A stretch of 64,000 nucleotides of DNA. Source: Gliomastix tumulicola. Its lineage: Eukaryota > Ascomycota > Sordariomycetes > Hypocreales > Bionectriaceae. Location of the stretch: NCBI GenBank assembly GCA_001599755.1, contig BCHX01000001.1, forward strand, positions 6,324,001-6,388,000. The letters are read 5' to 3'. A model generated the notes under the pieces. It searched no databases. It was not told where the DNA came from and saw only the letters and a program-made list of their open reading frames with translations. Both the position numbers and the translations under genes were made by a program. Of the stretch, positions 1 through 10,675 are shown in pieces. Each line of letters starts with the position of its first letter. Position 1 is the stretch's first letter.

Positions 1-1
1 C

Positions 2-3000
2 ACGTTTCACAAGGGGCTGGAGCCCGTCGAATCTGTCCTCCCCTTTCATGGCCGAGCATCGGCACGGCAGAATCCTAGCACATCTTCACGATCACCTCAC
101 AATGCTGACATTGAGCGTTTGCTCTCTTTTCAGCGTCATGATCCCCTGTCTATTTTGATTCACGCTTGCTTTGCCAACTCGGCAGGCCCTGACAGCTCCG
201 AAGACAAACGACGAACTGATGTCTGGGCTACGACACTGGCTAGACTCATCTCTGAGCCCAAGTCCAACAGCGAGCAGTTCCTCATCGCTGTCCTCAAGAT
301 CTGGACAGCCATGAGGGACTGGTCGGGCAAGTCAAACATGGAGTGGTACCTCATGAAGCTCCTCAAGGACGGCGCCTTTCTTCTGGATCGAGCCGAGGAC
401 CAGCAAGGAACCCGCATCAACCTCTCAGACTGGAACCACTCAGACGAAGTCGCTGCTAAAGAATTCTACAACAGGGCCGTCAACGAGCTGTTCGAACTCG
501 TTGACGACGACGACGCGACTGGAATTCCCGAAGGTCTACTGGAGCTCGGCAATGCGATCCTGGAGAAACTCGACAACAAGTTTGTCGAAAATACATCGAA
601 GTGGCTCGTCTGGAGATATCTCTTCTTCGTCTTCTTCCTCGGTGTCATCATCCATCCCGAGTCGCACGGCATGCTCGTCGACTATCACATCACTCCCTAT
701 GCACGGGAGAAGATCCTCAAGAAGGTCGCCATGAAGGCACACGAATACGTTTCTAGCATGTGGAACGGCAAGCCTTCGGCGACTTGCGTCCCCATCGACA
801 TCCCGCCAAAGATCAAGGGACACATCGAGAGCATACTGGCAAGGTTCCAGGGCGCGCGGTCTAAGATACCAACCGCCAAACTCTTGCCAGCTCGATCCAT
901 CACCTCGCTGAGGGAGACGGCTGAAGTCCGTCCCTACTTGGTGATCGGTCCCGCTGATCTGGCGACACTGGTCAATGCTCTCTTCCCCGAGAGACGGCCA
1001 CTCTCTGCGGCTGGCAGCTTCAAGTCTGGGCCAGCTTCTATTTCGGGGATGTCGGCTATTTCGCAGCCCATCCCCTTCACTCATCCTAGGAACTTCGACA
1101 CGGCGTCAATTATCAGCACCAGCGCCTCGTCAATTCTTAGTGATGTCACAACGCCGCGCGGCAGCTTTGAGGATGCTCAGGTGGCGACTCCTCAACGCTA
1201 CTCGCCCCCATCCATGGACCCGGAGGCACAGAGACGATTGAACAAGTACGAAGATGACGGATACAGGCTGAGGTTGGCTCTGCACGAGATGACGCAGAAC
1301 CTCGGTCCCGATGTGCTCCGTGGATCCTGCCATCCCTGCGCAGAGCGCTGGATGGTGCTTTTCATCTCGGCGGATGGGCAAAGTCTGTCAACGCACATGA
1401 CCTTTGACCCAGATGACGACCTCGAAGATGACGAGAACTCGTCGAATACTGATACCGATGACGATGAGCCCTCCACCGGACCCCCTCTGGACAAAGACTA
1501 CCATCAGCTCCGCGATGCTATCCTGAGGCTTGTTGAGGATTACGAGATCCCGCGTAATCTGGAGCCTGAGACCGCGCAGCTTAGTAACCGAGCGTCTGGT
1601 CTCCGAAAATACAAGTCGAAAAACCGAATCATTACTCCTGAAAAGACGGTGGCGAGCCGAAACCCATATCGAAAGCATATGGGGCTGGACAATGCTCCAG
1701 GCTCGCCTGAAGCGAGGCCAAGAAGGGACTCAACAAGGAGCCGTGCCGAAGAGAAAGAAGAAGGCCCCGAGGCCGTTCTCATCACCATGCTCAAGGCTGC
1801 CTCCTCCCAATCCAAGGCCCAGGCTGATTTCGTGTCGTCCCACGTATACTGGAAGACACTCAAGCAGCTCAATGCACTGCAGTCGGCATCACTCCGCCAG
1901 AATGGCTTTGCTGCTCTGATCAACATTTTCTCGCGTGGTCCCCGAGACTCGATCCGCCGTTCGGCTGCTGCGATTGAAGAGTACGATGCCTGGCTCATCT
2001 GGCTCAAGCAAAGTCAAGAGCGGCACGAAGGCTTGATTGAACACATGATGAAGCGTGTCCGGTCTATCAGAGACAAGATGTGGTTTGTTACCGACGTACG
2101 TAACTCGAAGGAGTATGCACATAGCCGCGATATCTGCCAGGCGCTGAAGACGATGGGTATGCCGCGTCGTTGGAACTCGTTGCAGCGATCGCGTGCAAAC
2201 ATGGCACGGGGCCAGAACTCGTCGTATCTGTACCGCACCGAGTCTCAGATCATGGATCTTCTCGCCGCTTCGGAGGAACAGGGCGGTCCCAACAAACTCA
2301 GTGATGATCAGGCTGAGTTGACGCAGAGCTGGCTCCAGCAGTACGGCATCGAGAACTTCTGCCGCGGCGAGGAGCGAATGCATCGGTTCTGCTGCGAAGT
2401 GGATCGGTGCATCTCAAAGCTCGTTGGCGAGACGATCAGAGAAGCGCCCGTGCTGTGGTCTAGTGAGTTGTACAAGCGAGACAAGATTGTGTACGACCGT
2501 CTGAGGGCACGCGAGCGTGATCAAACTACGTGGACTTCGGACGATGGTGCGAGCATCATCAGCGACAATGACAAGAGATTCATGTCGACCTCGAGCCGGC
2601 CTGGCTCCATCAACCGGGACCTGCGAAACATGTCTCCCCACAACATGAGCCAGCAGTCGTTCGACTCACCACGACATATGCCTCGCCAGAGTGCGACACT
2701 GTCTGAGATCCTCGATGGAGACTACTTCGACAAGACCTCTCCGCTGTACAACGCCGACTCGTCCAGCACCTTCTGGACTCCGTTCCAGCCCGCCATGTCT
2801 CCTGGATCTGGCAATTCGCGGGCATACTCCCCAACGACGAGCCTCACCAACCTCTCCACCACTTTCTCTGGTGGCGCGAATCACGGTCCGCTTCCTTCCA
2901 ACTCCAGTGTCTCAGCTGGCAGACCTGGCACTGCGGTGTCCTCCAATGAGACGGTGTACCAACATCGTGCCGACGACGAGAAGACGCAATTCCTTCATGA

Positions 3001-4474
3001 GCTGAGACAGTCCCTGACCAGCCTCTTGCTTTCGGATCTTGGAAGCCAGGTGCTTGCCAAGGGCTCGGAGACTGACAGCTGGTTCGAGAGCTTCGGCCAG
3101 CAGTGCATCGACCGCAAGGACGCCCTCGACCGACGAGCCAGGCGTCGCAACGAGAAGAAGGAGAAGGAGAAAGACAAGCAGCAGGTCCGCAGCTCCACAC
3201 GACCTCCCGTGATTGTGAAGAAGAAGAGCTTCAACAATCTCCGTGGCGCCGGTGACGTGGCTGGCGAGCGAGCTGCAGAGGCAGCTGAGGAGTCAAGGCC
3301 TCCCACGAGCGAGAGGCTACCTGGGACTGGTGATCATACTACTAGTCGTCACCGTTCGAGCGTCAAGGAGCCTACTGGCAATGAGTTCCCGTTCAAGAAG
3401 GCATACCAGCGTCTTCTTAACATGTTCTGCGTTCATCCCAATCCTTACGCAAAGCTGAACGCATTGAATGATCTGGAGAACCTCATCGTCGCCTCGCTCT
3501 CGTCGAATGGATCTAGAAAGACGAGATGGAATCGCTCGGACGCTGGCTCTAGTGCCGTCGAGGAGCACCCTGCTGATTATCGCTCGACGCCGCTCGAGGG
3601 CACGATTGACAATGTGCGCGAGCGACGATCGCAAGCTCTGCAGTCGTCTCTGGCGGGTCATCGCCCGAGCGGCCAGAGCCGACAGGGAGCAGAGACCCGG
3701 TCCATCATCTCTACCTCCGGCCAGACAGATGCTATCACGAAGGAGCTGCAGCTGTTGTTCCGTGACGCGTCTATCCGCCCCAAGTCGTTGTTCCGGGATC
3801 TCCAGCTGATCTCATCCTTTGTACCTCCTTCTGTGCTCGACAAGGGCGAGAAGGGCAAGGCTTTCTGGAACACAGGTCTGGCTGCGCTCAAGCTCAAGGC
3901 GGAGGTGTGCCGCACCATGATGGAGGTAGCAGACGAGGCGGTGGCGGCTCATACACACGCCCGCAAATCCTCCAACGAGGGCGCCTTTGGCACCGAGCCC
4001 CCCTCCACTGGCACTCCGCCTCCTCCACCACCTACTTCCTACCGACTTGAGGACGCTGGTAAGATGTGGGCCATCACCGCAAAGGAAGGCTTCCCCACGG
4101 CGCAGCGCGAACTCGGTCTCTTCTACCTCTCCAACCCGGAGTTTGTCGAGCGCATAACCCTCCCACTGTCCAAGCCCCGCGAGGTCTTCCGCCAGACCGT
4201 CATGGACAAGTACGGCCGCAACGAGCGCAGCCGCCTCAGCACCGGCGGCACCGGTAGCGGCGCCTTGGGCGCGCTCTCCGCCAACGCCCGTGGCGGCGCC
4301 ATCTCCGGCGGCGGCCTCGGCGACTCCCTGGGCTCTACCGGCAAGGAAGGAGATGTGCGGAACGATGCCGGTCTCATGTGCGTCGCGTTCCACTGGATGG
4401 GCGCCGCAGAGCAGGGCGGCGATCAGCTAGCCAAGAGCTTCCTCCAGCAGAACGAGTTCATGGGGTTGAACTAG
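2..4474 (+). CDS. Large fungal protein with Sel1-like C-terminus, 5' end outside window
   Basis: The frame is open from the first bases of the window, with no stop upstream of the first conserved-looking block, so the gene is cut by the left edge and its start is not visible. About 1,490 residues are present. They comprise a folded N-terminal part, long Ser/Pro/Asp-rich disordered linkers (an acidic run near nt 1400-1470 and a Lys/Glu/Arg-rich helix near nt 3130-3180), and a C-terminal block with KMWAITAKEGFPTAQRELGL and later AFHWMGAAEQGGDQLAKSFL. That spacing of small residues and Ala-Gly pairs resembles Sel1/TPR-like repeats, which usually act as protein-binding scaffolds. No catalytic motif was recognised. 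Function unknown; a scaffold role is inference only. Confidence 0.85.
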   Translation, partial: TFHKGLEPVESVLPFHGRASARQNPSTSSRSPHNADIERLLSFQRHDPLSILIHACFANSAGPDSSEDKRRTDVWATTLARLISEPKSNSEQFLIAVLKIWTAMRDWSGKSNMEWYLMKLLKDGAFLLDRAEDQQGTRINLSDWNHSDEVAAKEFYNRAVNELFELVDDDDATGIPEGLLELGNAILEKLDNKFVENTSKWLVWRYLFFVFFLGVIIHPESHGMLVDYHITPYAREKILKKVAMKAHEYVSSMWNGKPSATCVPIDIPPKIKGHIESILARFQGARSKIPTAKLLPARSITSLRETAEVRPYLVIGPADLATLVNALFPERRPLSAAGSFKSGPASISGMSAISQPIPFTHPRNFDTASIISTSASSILSDVTTPRGSFEDAQVATPQRYSPPSMDPEAQRRLNKYEDDGYRLRLALHEMTQNLGPDVLRGSCHPCAERWMVLFISADGQSLSTHMTFDPDDDLEDDENSSNTDTDDDEPSTGPPLDKDYHQLRDAILRLVEDYEIPRNLEPETAQLSNRASGLRKYKSKNRIITPEKTVASRNPYRKHMGLDNAPGSPEARPRRDSTRSRAEEKEEGPEAVLITMLKAASSQSKAQADFVSSHVYWKTLKQLNALQSASLRQNGFAALINIFSRGPRDSIRRSAAAIEEYDAWLIWLKQSQERHEGLIEHMMKRVRSIRDKMWFVTDVRNSKEYAHSRDICQALKTMGMPRRWNSLQRSRANMARGQNSSYLYRTESQIMDLLAASEEQGGPNKLSDDQAELTQSWLQQYGIENFCRGEERMHRFCCEVDRCISKLVGETIREAPVLWSSELYKRDKIVYDRLRARERDQTTWTSDDGASIISDNDKRFMSTSSRPGSINRDLRNMSPHNMSQQSFDSPRHMPRQSATLSEILDGDYFDKTSPLYNADSSSTFWTPFQPAMSPGSGNSRAYSPTTSLTNLSTTFSGGANHGPLPSNSSVSAGRPGTAVSSNETVYQHRADDEKTQFLHELRQSLTSLLLSDLGSQVLAKGSETDSWFESFGQQCIDRKDALDRRARRRNEKKEKEKDKQQVRSSTRPPVIVKKKSFNNLRGAGDVAGERAAEAAEESRPPTSERLPGTGDHTTSRHRSSVKEPTGNEFPFKKAYQRLLNMFCVHPNPYAKLNALNDLENLIVASLSSNGSRKTRWNRSDAGSSAVEEHPADYRSTPLEGTIDNVRERRSQALQSSLAGHRPSGQSRQGAETRSIISTSGQTDAITKELQLLFRDASIRPKSLFRDLQLISSFVPPSVLDKGEKGKAFWNTGLAALKLKAEVCRTMMEVADEAVAAHTHARKSSNEGAFGTEPPSTGTPPPPPPTSYRLEDAGKMWAITAKEGFPTAQRELGLFYLSNPEFVERITLPLSKPREVFRQTVMDKYGRNERSRLSTGGTGSGALGALSANARGGAISGGGLGDSLGSTGKEGDVRNDAGLMCVAFHWMGAAEQGGDQLAKSFLQQNEFMGLN

Positions 4475-5317
4475 GGGACGCATTTCTTCCATTTCCCCCT
4501 CTAATGCCCCCTATTTTTTGTTTTACGATACCCGTTTGCTGGCCTCTGCCACAATTTGGACCTGCTTTTTGGCGACAAGATATCTCGCAAACCAATAGAC
4601 CAAGAGGCGCAATGTTTTTGAGAGCATGATAAGATGGGATCTTCCTCACCCGCTGGCGAATATGAATATTGGAGGGAGATCCCCTGGTTTTTTTTTTTTT
4701 TTTTTTTTTTTTTTGGACACACATAGACTTGAACGCGGGACAACAATTTTTTTTCACTGGATGGAATTGAACTTTTTTTTCTTTCTTTTTGGACTATGAA
4801 TGTGGAGGATATACCATGGCATACATACTTACCTAGCGAGCGATATGACACTTTATGCGAATTTATGAACTGGGTTTTGCGGACTTTGGTCGCTGTGTCT
4901 TTGATGTGTCTGATGGCTGGAGATGGTGACCTGATCAGCGTAGAGATTGGGATATATACTGACCTTGACACTCGAAGGAGGATTGGGTAGAATTTTGTGG
5001 GATGGCGTGCAGTGTATGGCGATTAAGGCAGGCTGGGGATCTGGGAGGTCAACACAGGCAGTCGAGAGCAGGCTTCAAGACACCTCGGACAGACAGACGG
5101 GACGGCGTGTAAACATCGTTAATCTCTTAGTCTACTCTATCTCTTTAGTAGAACTGCAAAACATGCTGATCGAATCTTTCATGAAATCATACATCCTGGC
5201 AAAGACCCTGCTCTCTCTGTCTCCTGTGCCACTAGCCGTCCACGGTCCGCCTTCGTCTCAAAGAAAAGGGCACTGTTGAACCACTCGTCGCCCAACACCG
5301 TGGTTGGTTCCACGCCT
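4475..5317. other. Intergenic, between converging genes
   Basis: No gene is supported here. The stretch contains the 3' flanks of the large Sel1-like gene and of the F-box gene that runs toward it. It includes a T27 run and other T-rich patches, consistent with 3' untranslated and polyadenylation sequence. Short frames in it lack any recognisable motif. Confidence 0.6.
4688..4714. repeat. Poly-T homopolymer, 27 bp
   Basis: An uninterrupted run of T lies about 215 bp after the stop of the first gene. It could be a slippage-prone microsatellite or an old retroposon tail; neither is shown. Confidence 0.9.
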
Positions 5318-6952
5318 TTATGTGCCGATGTTGTCGTCAAGGAGACCGGCGAAGATGTCACCGGCAGGCTCCGGGGCGGGACCGCCAGGAATGGAAGCAT
5401 CAATCTCTGCCAGCTGATCAGGCTCTCCGAGGAAGAGAGCCAGATTGGCCTGTATAGGATTACCCACTCGGCGAGGCCTCTCAGCACGGATCTTGGGAAA
5501 CATCTCATCCATGTAGCGCTTGCAATTAGCGCCTGTATAGGCCTGCTCGGCCTCGCCGTCGAACAGGATGTTGTGTCTCTTGTGCCAGCCGAATTGTTCC
5601 TGCATGTAGCCAATCTTGATGTGTCGAGGGTTGAAGTCGGGGATCTCAGCAAACTCCCTCCAGGTGCGAGCCCACTCAGGCCGAACCGATTCTGGGTCGT
5701 ATTCGTTTTCGACGACACCGTAGGTGCCATGTGTTGTGTGAATCAGCATCCTCCACATCTCGAAGCTGCGCAGCGTCGGTGCAAGGTTACGGACGGCCGC
5801 GACGAGAAGTTCCTTTCTGATGAAGGCCATGCCAATGCTGAACTCCTCCAGCTTGGGAAAGGAGAGGCCTTGGCTTGTTTCGTCGTTGATCGGGAGATTC
5901 GGATCGGCCAGGTGGGACAGGATCCGGTTGAAGCCAGCACGATCCATACGATCCCCGTTCAGGCGGAGGTCCTTCAAGTTCTTTGTATGTGACAGGAACT
6001 TGCACAGGTAGTAGGATGCGTGGGGGATGAAGACGTTGTCGCCTGCTTCGTCATCCACTTCGAAGATCTCTCCAACGGGATGCTCAACGAGGCCGACAGT
6101 GAGGTGAAGTTTCTCGAGCTTCTCCAGAGCTGGGATCAGGCGTGCCTGGAGATCCTCGGGGATCTCAAACGCGGCATCCGTGACCTGGTTGCCTCGCTCC
6201 CTCAGTAGCAGCTCGAGTCCCTTGGGGTGCTGGCCAGACAGCGCGTATGCGTGGAGCACTGTCTGAAGGGTGCGACGACTGGGATCAACCCTATCTTCTT
6301 CATTCGGGCCCCAGCTCTCGGCGGTGATGAATCCAACGCCCTTCTCCCCTTCGGTGATACGGCCGTAGCTGTGCCAGGCCGTGTTGTCTCGGGTTCGGCC
6401 CCACGAATTGCTGTCACGAATGACGAGATCTTCGATATTGGAGAGGTTGCTGATAGCCTCGGCGAGCATCTCTTTGTCTAGGTTGTTCTCGTAGAAGGCG
6501 CGCTGGCGCTGAGCAACTTCACGGCCGTAATCAGACTCAGTATACGAAGCCCTGGGCTCGACCATCTCCACGCTGATCTGCAGTCGGCGGACGGAATGGC
6601 CCAGCCTGCTCTTGGAGATGTCGAGGAGGGCCTGCAGGCTGAAGTCGGTGAGCATGAACTGCTTTCGCGAGAAGAACTCGTTGGCGAAGGTGTGGTAGAG
6701 TGCATGCTCGATCTGCTTGCAGGTGAGGCGCAGGTTGCTCAGCTCGGTCGTGGTGAGGTACTCGCTGATGCGCAGAATCACCTCGATGGGGATGGTGGGC
6801 AAGATGCACGGCACGTCGTTGGGATCCATGGCGTCTGCTTTGCCTGGATCAGACGAATTGCGCGAAGACGAGCGTCCGATGCGCAAATGGCGAAAACTGC
6901 TGCGGAAGAAGCGATGCAGCCCAGCCTTGAGAGCGGAGGGTCGGCCTTTCAT
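5318..6952 (-). CDS. F-box domain protein
   Basis: Single-exon frame of 544 residues. After a basic, Ser/Arg-rich leader of about 45 residues comes an F-box: LPTIPIEVILRISEYLTTTE followed by LSNLRLTCKQIEHALYHTF. The F-box binds Skp1 in SCF ubiquitin ligases, while the rest of such proteins chooses the substrate. The downstream part has Leu-rich segments of the kind seen in fungal F-box proteins (for example KFLSHTKNLKDLRLNGDRM), but no regular LRR array could be defined. A second Met near residue 42 (MDPNDVPC) sits directly before the F-box and is a possible alternative start. The substrate is unknown. Confidence 0.85.
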   Translation of the reverse strand: MKGRPSALKAGLHRFFRSSFRHLRIGRSSSRNSSDPGKADAMDPNDVPCILPTIPIEVILRISEYLTTTELSNLRLTCKQIEHALYHTFANEFFSRKQFMLTDFSLQALLDISKSRLGHSVRRLQISVEMVEPRASYTESDYGREVAQRQRAFYENNLDKEMLAEAISNLSNIEDLVIRDSNSWGRTRDNTAWHSYGRITEGEKGVGFITAESWGPNEEDRVDPSRRTLQTVLHAYALSGQHPKGLELLLRERGNQVTDAAFEIPEDLQARLIPALEKLEKLHLTVGLVEHPVGEIFEVDDEAGDNVFIPHASYYLCKFLSHTKNLKDLRLNGDRMDRAGFNRILSHLADPNLPINDETSQGLSFPKLEEFSIGMAFIRKELLVAAVRNLAPTLRSFEMWRMLIHTTHGTYGVVENEYDPESVRPEWARTWREFAEIPDFNPRHIKIGYMQEQFGWHKRHNILFDGEAEQAYTGANCKRYMDEMFPKIRAERPRRVGNPIQANLALFLGEPDQLAEIDASIPGGPAPEPAGDIFAGLLDDNIGT

Positions 6953-8117
6953 GTCAATGGCTTGGGGATGAATGAGCGTGAAAATAGGTGGGAGGGCTGC
7001 CTAGCCTTTAATGCGTGCTTGCAGCGTGCAGCGTGCAACGGTGCAAGTGGGATGAATGGGACCAAGAATTGCAAGGTGGTTGAAGCCTGGAGGAGCTTGG
7101 AGATGGACTGTGTGCGTGTGAGTTCGTTCCAGGCTGCAGGGCAGGAAAGAGGGACTCGAGGTCCTGCCTTGTATTTGTACCTGAGCCGTCCCGCGGAAAG
7201 CACCTCAACGTGCTCGGGCAGGAGCGTCCCAATGTCTCTCAATGTCTCAGAGGCAAGAGCGTGTCTTAGAGCTGATCCGACGCTTGCTTCTTTCTCAGTC
7301 ACTGAAAGAAGCACTGTGGAGGTGGGGTATATGAGACAGAAGAGCGGGGCTAGGTCCAGCTCGCTGGTCAGCCGAACTCGCACAAGAGTCTTGCCTCCGT
7401 GAAAGGGAGTGAACTTTTGCACTGGGGGGCCTGTAGCTCTAGGCAGAGTTGGTCATTGGCATTCTATTGAGGGCTGCACGCTTTGCTGTCACCAAACAAT
7501 GGGTGGTAGTAGTAGCATACACATCCAGGCAGCTTCACCCCAGCGATACCCGCCTCAGGTACAGTAGGTCAGCAGTAATTCCGAGCCAGCCCACAGTGCG
7601 CGCCAAATTCCCAGCTTTTTGAGGCGCTGTAATAAATCAGGATAATTCTTTTACCGCTTCTTACTTCCTGTACCAGGACTAACTTATATACTCTATATAT
7701 CAAGTATTTTATTATATTTTTCTAAGTCTTATCTGAGTGTTTAAATATTACCAGATAGATATACAGTAAGAATAGCGAAAGTCCCACCAAAACCAATCTA
7801 TCCGCACTGTACTGCCTGGCTCGAAATTACTGGTGACCCACTGTACTAGGAGTAGGTAGACGCTAGAGTAAGACAGTGAGAGGTGGGTACTTGCGCCACT
7901 GATCCGCCCGCAGGCCCACAAATCTCAACTAAATCCCCTGTGCTGCCTGGCTGAGCTCAAAACTTCAGGCGGGCTCAGGCAGGCGCTTGTCCTAAAGCAA
8001 GAAGCACACAACAGCCAAGAGAAAAGGGAAGGGAGGCATTGGTGGGAGCGACGCCACAAGCTGCCGTCCTTGGAGCATTCTACGTCCCTTGCAGCACAAG
8101 CGTCTCACTGGTACTAC
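6953..8117. other. Intergenic, upstream of the F-box gene
   Basis: About 1.2 kb between the start of the F-box gene and the end of the NLR-type gene. No gene is supported. It contains a strongly AT-rich island (about 7626-7800) that stands out from GC-rich surroundings. The remainder is ordinary promoter and downstream sequence. Confidence 0.6.
7626..7800. other. AT-rich island
   Basis: The sequence is dominated by A and T, with several TATA/ATAT runs, inside a locus that is otherwise GC-rich. In fungi such patches can be remnants of repeats mutated by RIP (C-to-T change at CpA), but no coding or terminal-repeat remnant was recognised. Confidence 0.5.
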
Positions 8118-10675
8118 TCAGTGCTGAAACCTGCCCAAGTTTCCGGCACCAGACAGCAACTCGACAATGCTCCAGACGCCTCTTTCCCGGGCCAAATCAA
8201 GAGGTGTTCGACCGCCCTCCTCCCTGGCTGTGAGATCAACCTTGCGGGTATCGAGAAGCAGCTGGACTATGGTCGCATTGTCCATACTCACAGCCACGTG
8301 AAGAGGGGTACATCCCCATTGATCTCGGCCATTGTTCTCGATCATGGCTTGCCCGAGCAGCAGACGCACAATCGCCTCGTTCCCCAGTTGGACAGCAAGA
8401 TGCAGTGGTGTGGGGTGACCACTGACCGTCAGATTTGGATCGACTCGACCTTTCTCAATCAAAAGCCCGACGATTGTCTCGTCCTGGTCGTAAGTTTCGT
8501 CTAGATCTGTGGACAACGCATCAAGCGCCCTCTTGAGTCCCTTGACTGTTGGTATCTCAGCGAGAGCTGAGATATGCAGCGGCGCAAGAAGAAACCTGGT
8601 GACAGATGTTAGACGCCAACGGTAATAGGGAGGGGAGTTCTCAACGCACATTCCATGAACGGCAGCCGAAATCTTTTCCTTGATCTGGTCTTCTAAGTCA
8701 ACCCGATTGCCGATGACTGGTTTGAACTTGAACATCTGGCTGTCCAGGTAAGCTTGCAAATCCTCCTCTTTTGCCTGGATCTCGTGTCGGATAATCTTTG
8801 AAGTCCTCTGTGACGTTTCTGGCCTCGAAAACCATAGCTCATACTCATCGTACACAGGGAAAAATTCTTCATCAGGCGTGGGGTCTGAGGCAAGGATCTC
8901 TTCTTCAATCTCCTTTGTCGGTCTTGACATCGCAAAGATATTCGTTCTCTCGAACACTTTCTGCAGCTTGAAGATGGCTTGCAGGAACTCGCTCGGCAGT
9001 AATTTGAGTTTTGACACTCGTCAAGAGCATCGATGACGATGATGAATCTTTTCGAGAAGCATTCCTGAACCACAGACATGAGTGTGCTCAGAACTTCCTC
9101 GCTGAACGGCCGCGTTCTATCTCTGGCGTGCTTGGCGTACAGCGCCCTCACGGGCTCCGGCAGAGAGGGCATAGCCTGGACAATTTGCTTGAGCAGACTA
9201 CTAATAAGCTCCTCTGCCTGCAGGTAGTCATCCTTCCCCTGAAGAATGCTCCGAGCATCGAACGACCTTTTCCCGCCTTTGTGCTGCAGATTGCAGTATA
9301 TGTATGCGATCCCCACATCTTGATCTCCTGCAAAATGGTCTTTGAGGTAATCAATCACTGTTGACGTGAGGATCGTCTTTCCTGAGCCTGGAATTCCTGA
9401 GCAGAACATCGTCTGGCCTTCCTGTTCAAGCCGGGCTTGGAAATTCGGACCTTTGAGGAACCATTCGCCAGTGCCAGGATGTCGCTTACTGCGCTGGTAG
9501 TTGTGATCGTCCGCGTAGTCGAGCTGCGTGAGCCATTCGAGGACCTTCTTGTCTTCTGCGACGTTGACCGCGACATGGATATTGTTGATACTTGCTTCTA
9601 GTTTCGTCACTTAACCAAAACGCCATTAGAAACCGAATAGGCCGCAGACAACGGGGAGAAACTCACTGCGAGAACGTGGTCCTGCCTGGATCTGGCTAGC
9701 AGGAAGCCGGCCGAGGAGAAGCTTGGCATATGCCGCTGCCGTCATTGCTGCATAGCCTTGCCACCTCTTGTTCTTGTGCGAGTCGGAGTAGTCGCATATG
9801 CCGCGGATCACGAGACAGGGAAAATGGTTCATCAGGCCCGCGGCCTCCATCTCGAAGCAGAGCACGCCTTCCTCCTCTGCAAGCTGGTCGCGGATCAGAG
9901 CGTCCTTCATCAACATATTTCCAGAAGCGATCAGCCCGTAGTGGACGACCGGCTCCGAGTCTCTGGGGCGTGGATATCTGGGAACGATGTCGTCCCATGC
10001 CGTGCCACATATCTCCAGGCAGCGTCTTTCGTCATTTTGAGGATGAACAAGTTGGGATCGATATAACAAGTCGGTATATTGCTCCGGCCGGCCGTACTCA
10101 CGGTAGAGGTCTGGGTTTACCTGCTGGATGGCTGTCGCAACAGCTTCCTCTATCAACGAGCCTAGCGGTTCAGGGCTGCTCTGCACAGTATGCACGGCGG
10201 TCGCTAACAACGGTGGCGGCTTGTTCAAGAATCCCGTGATACGAAAAGGCTCGCCTTGTATGGTCTTGCCATAATCATACTGAAGCACACCGCCGTGACG
10301 GGACCCCGGAGCACTGACCACGATGTCTCCAAGCCGGACATCATGCTTCCGACTCGGCGCGCCGCCGCCGATGCCGACCATGAGTCCGATCCTGACATTC
10401 GGGAAGCTGTGGAGCATGTCCTTCGCGACGGCCGTGGCACTCGAGGTCCCGTATTCGCCAAACGGCAGCAGGACGACGACGACATTGTGCACCCCGCATC
10501 TGCCAAGGATGTAGCTGTTCTGATCTCCCGGCGACCGCGAGTCTGGGCCCTCGTGCTCCTCGTCTAGGAAGCATCGCGCAGCCACGTGCTCCGGTCGTAT
10601 AGCGCAGATCCAGCCGACGGTGTATTCAGCGTTGGACAGTCGCGGTCTTTGCTTACTGTTCGGGAGCCCCGCCAT
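8118..10675 (-). CDS. NLR-type protein: PNP_UDP - NACHT - ankyrin, with apparent frameshift
   Basis: Three exons join on the minus strand: 10675-9667, 9609-8650 and 8595-8118. Intron 1 (9610-9666) and intron 2 (8596-8649, with a CTAAC branch) both keep phase. Exon 1 (about 336 residues) is a nucleoside-phosphorylase-like domain (GLMVGIGGGAPS, GDIVVS, CFEMEAAGLMNHFPCLVIRG). Exon 2 starts the NACHT NTPase with P-loop GIPGSGKT and Walker B IIVIDALDEC. The frame then breaks near 8990-9000: after DALDECQNSNYCR the expected continuation (EFLQAIFKLQ ... FAMSRPTKEI) is in another frame, as if one base were lost. The tail has about three ankyrin repeats (TPLHLAVQLGNEAIVRLLL). Fungal proteins of this build act in allorecognition or immunity; the phosphorylase domain is taken as the effector. 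The gene may be a pseudogene, or the break may be a sequencing error. The start at 10675 is the first ATG; the upstream in-frame codons are not ATG. Confidence 0.82.
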
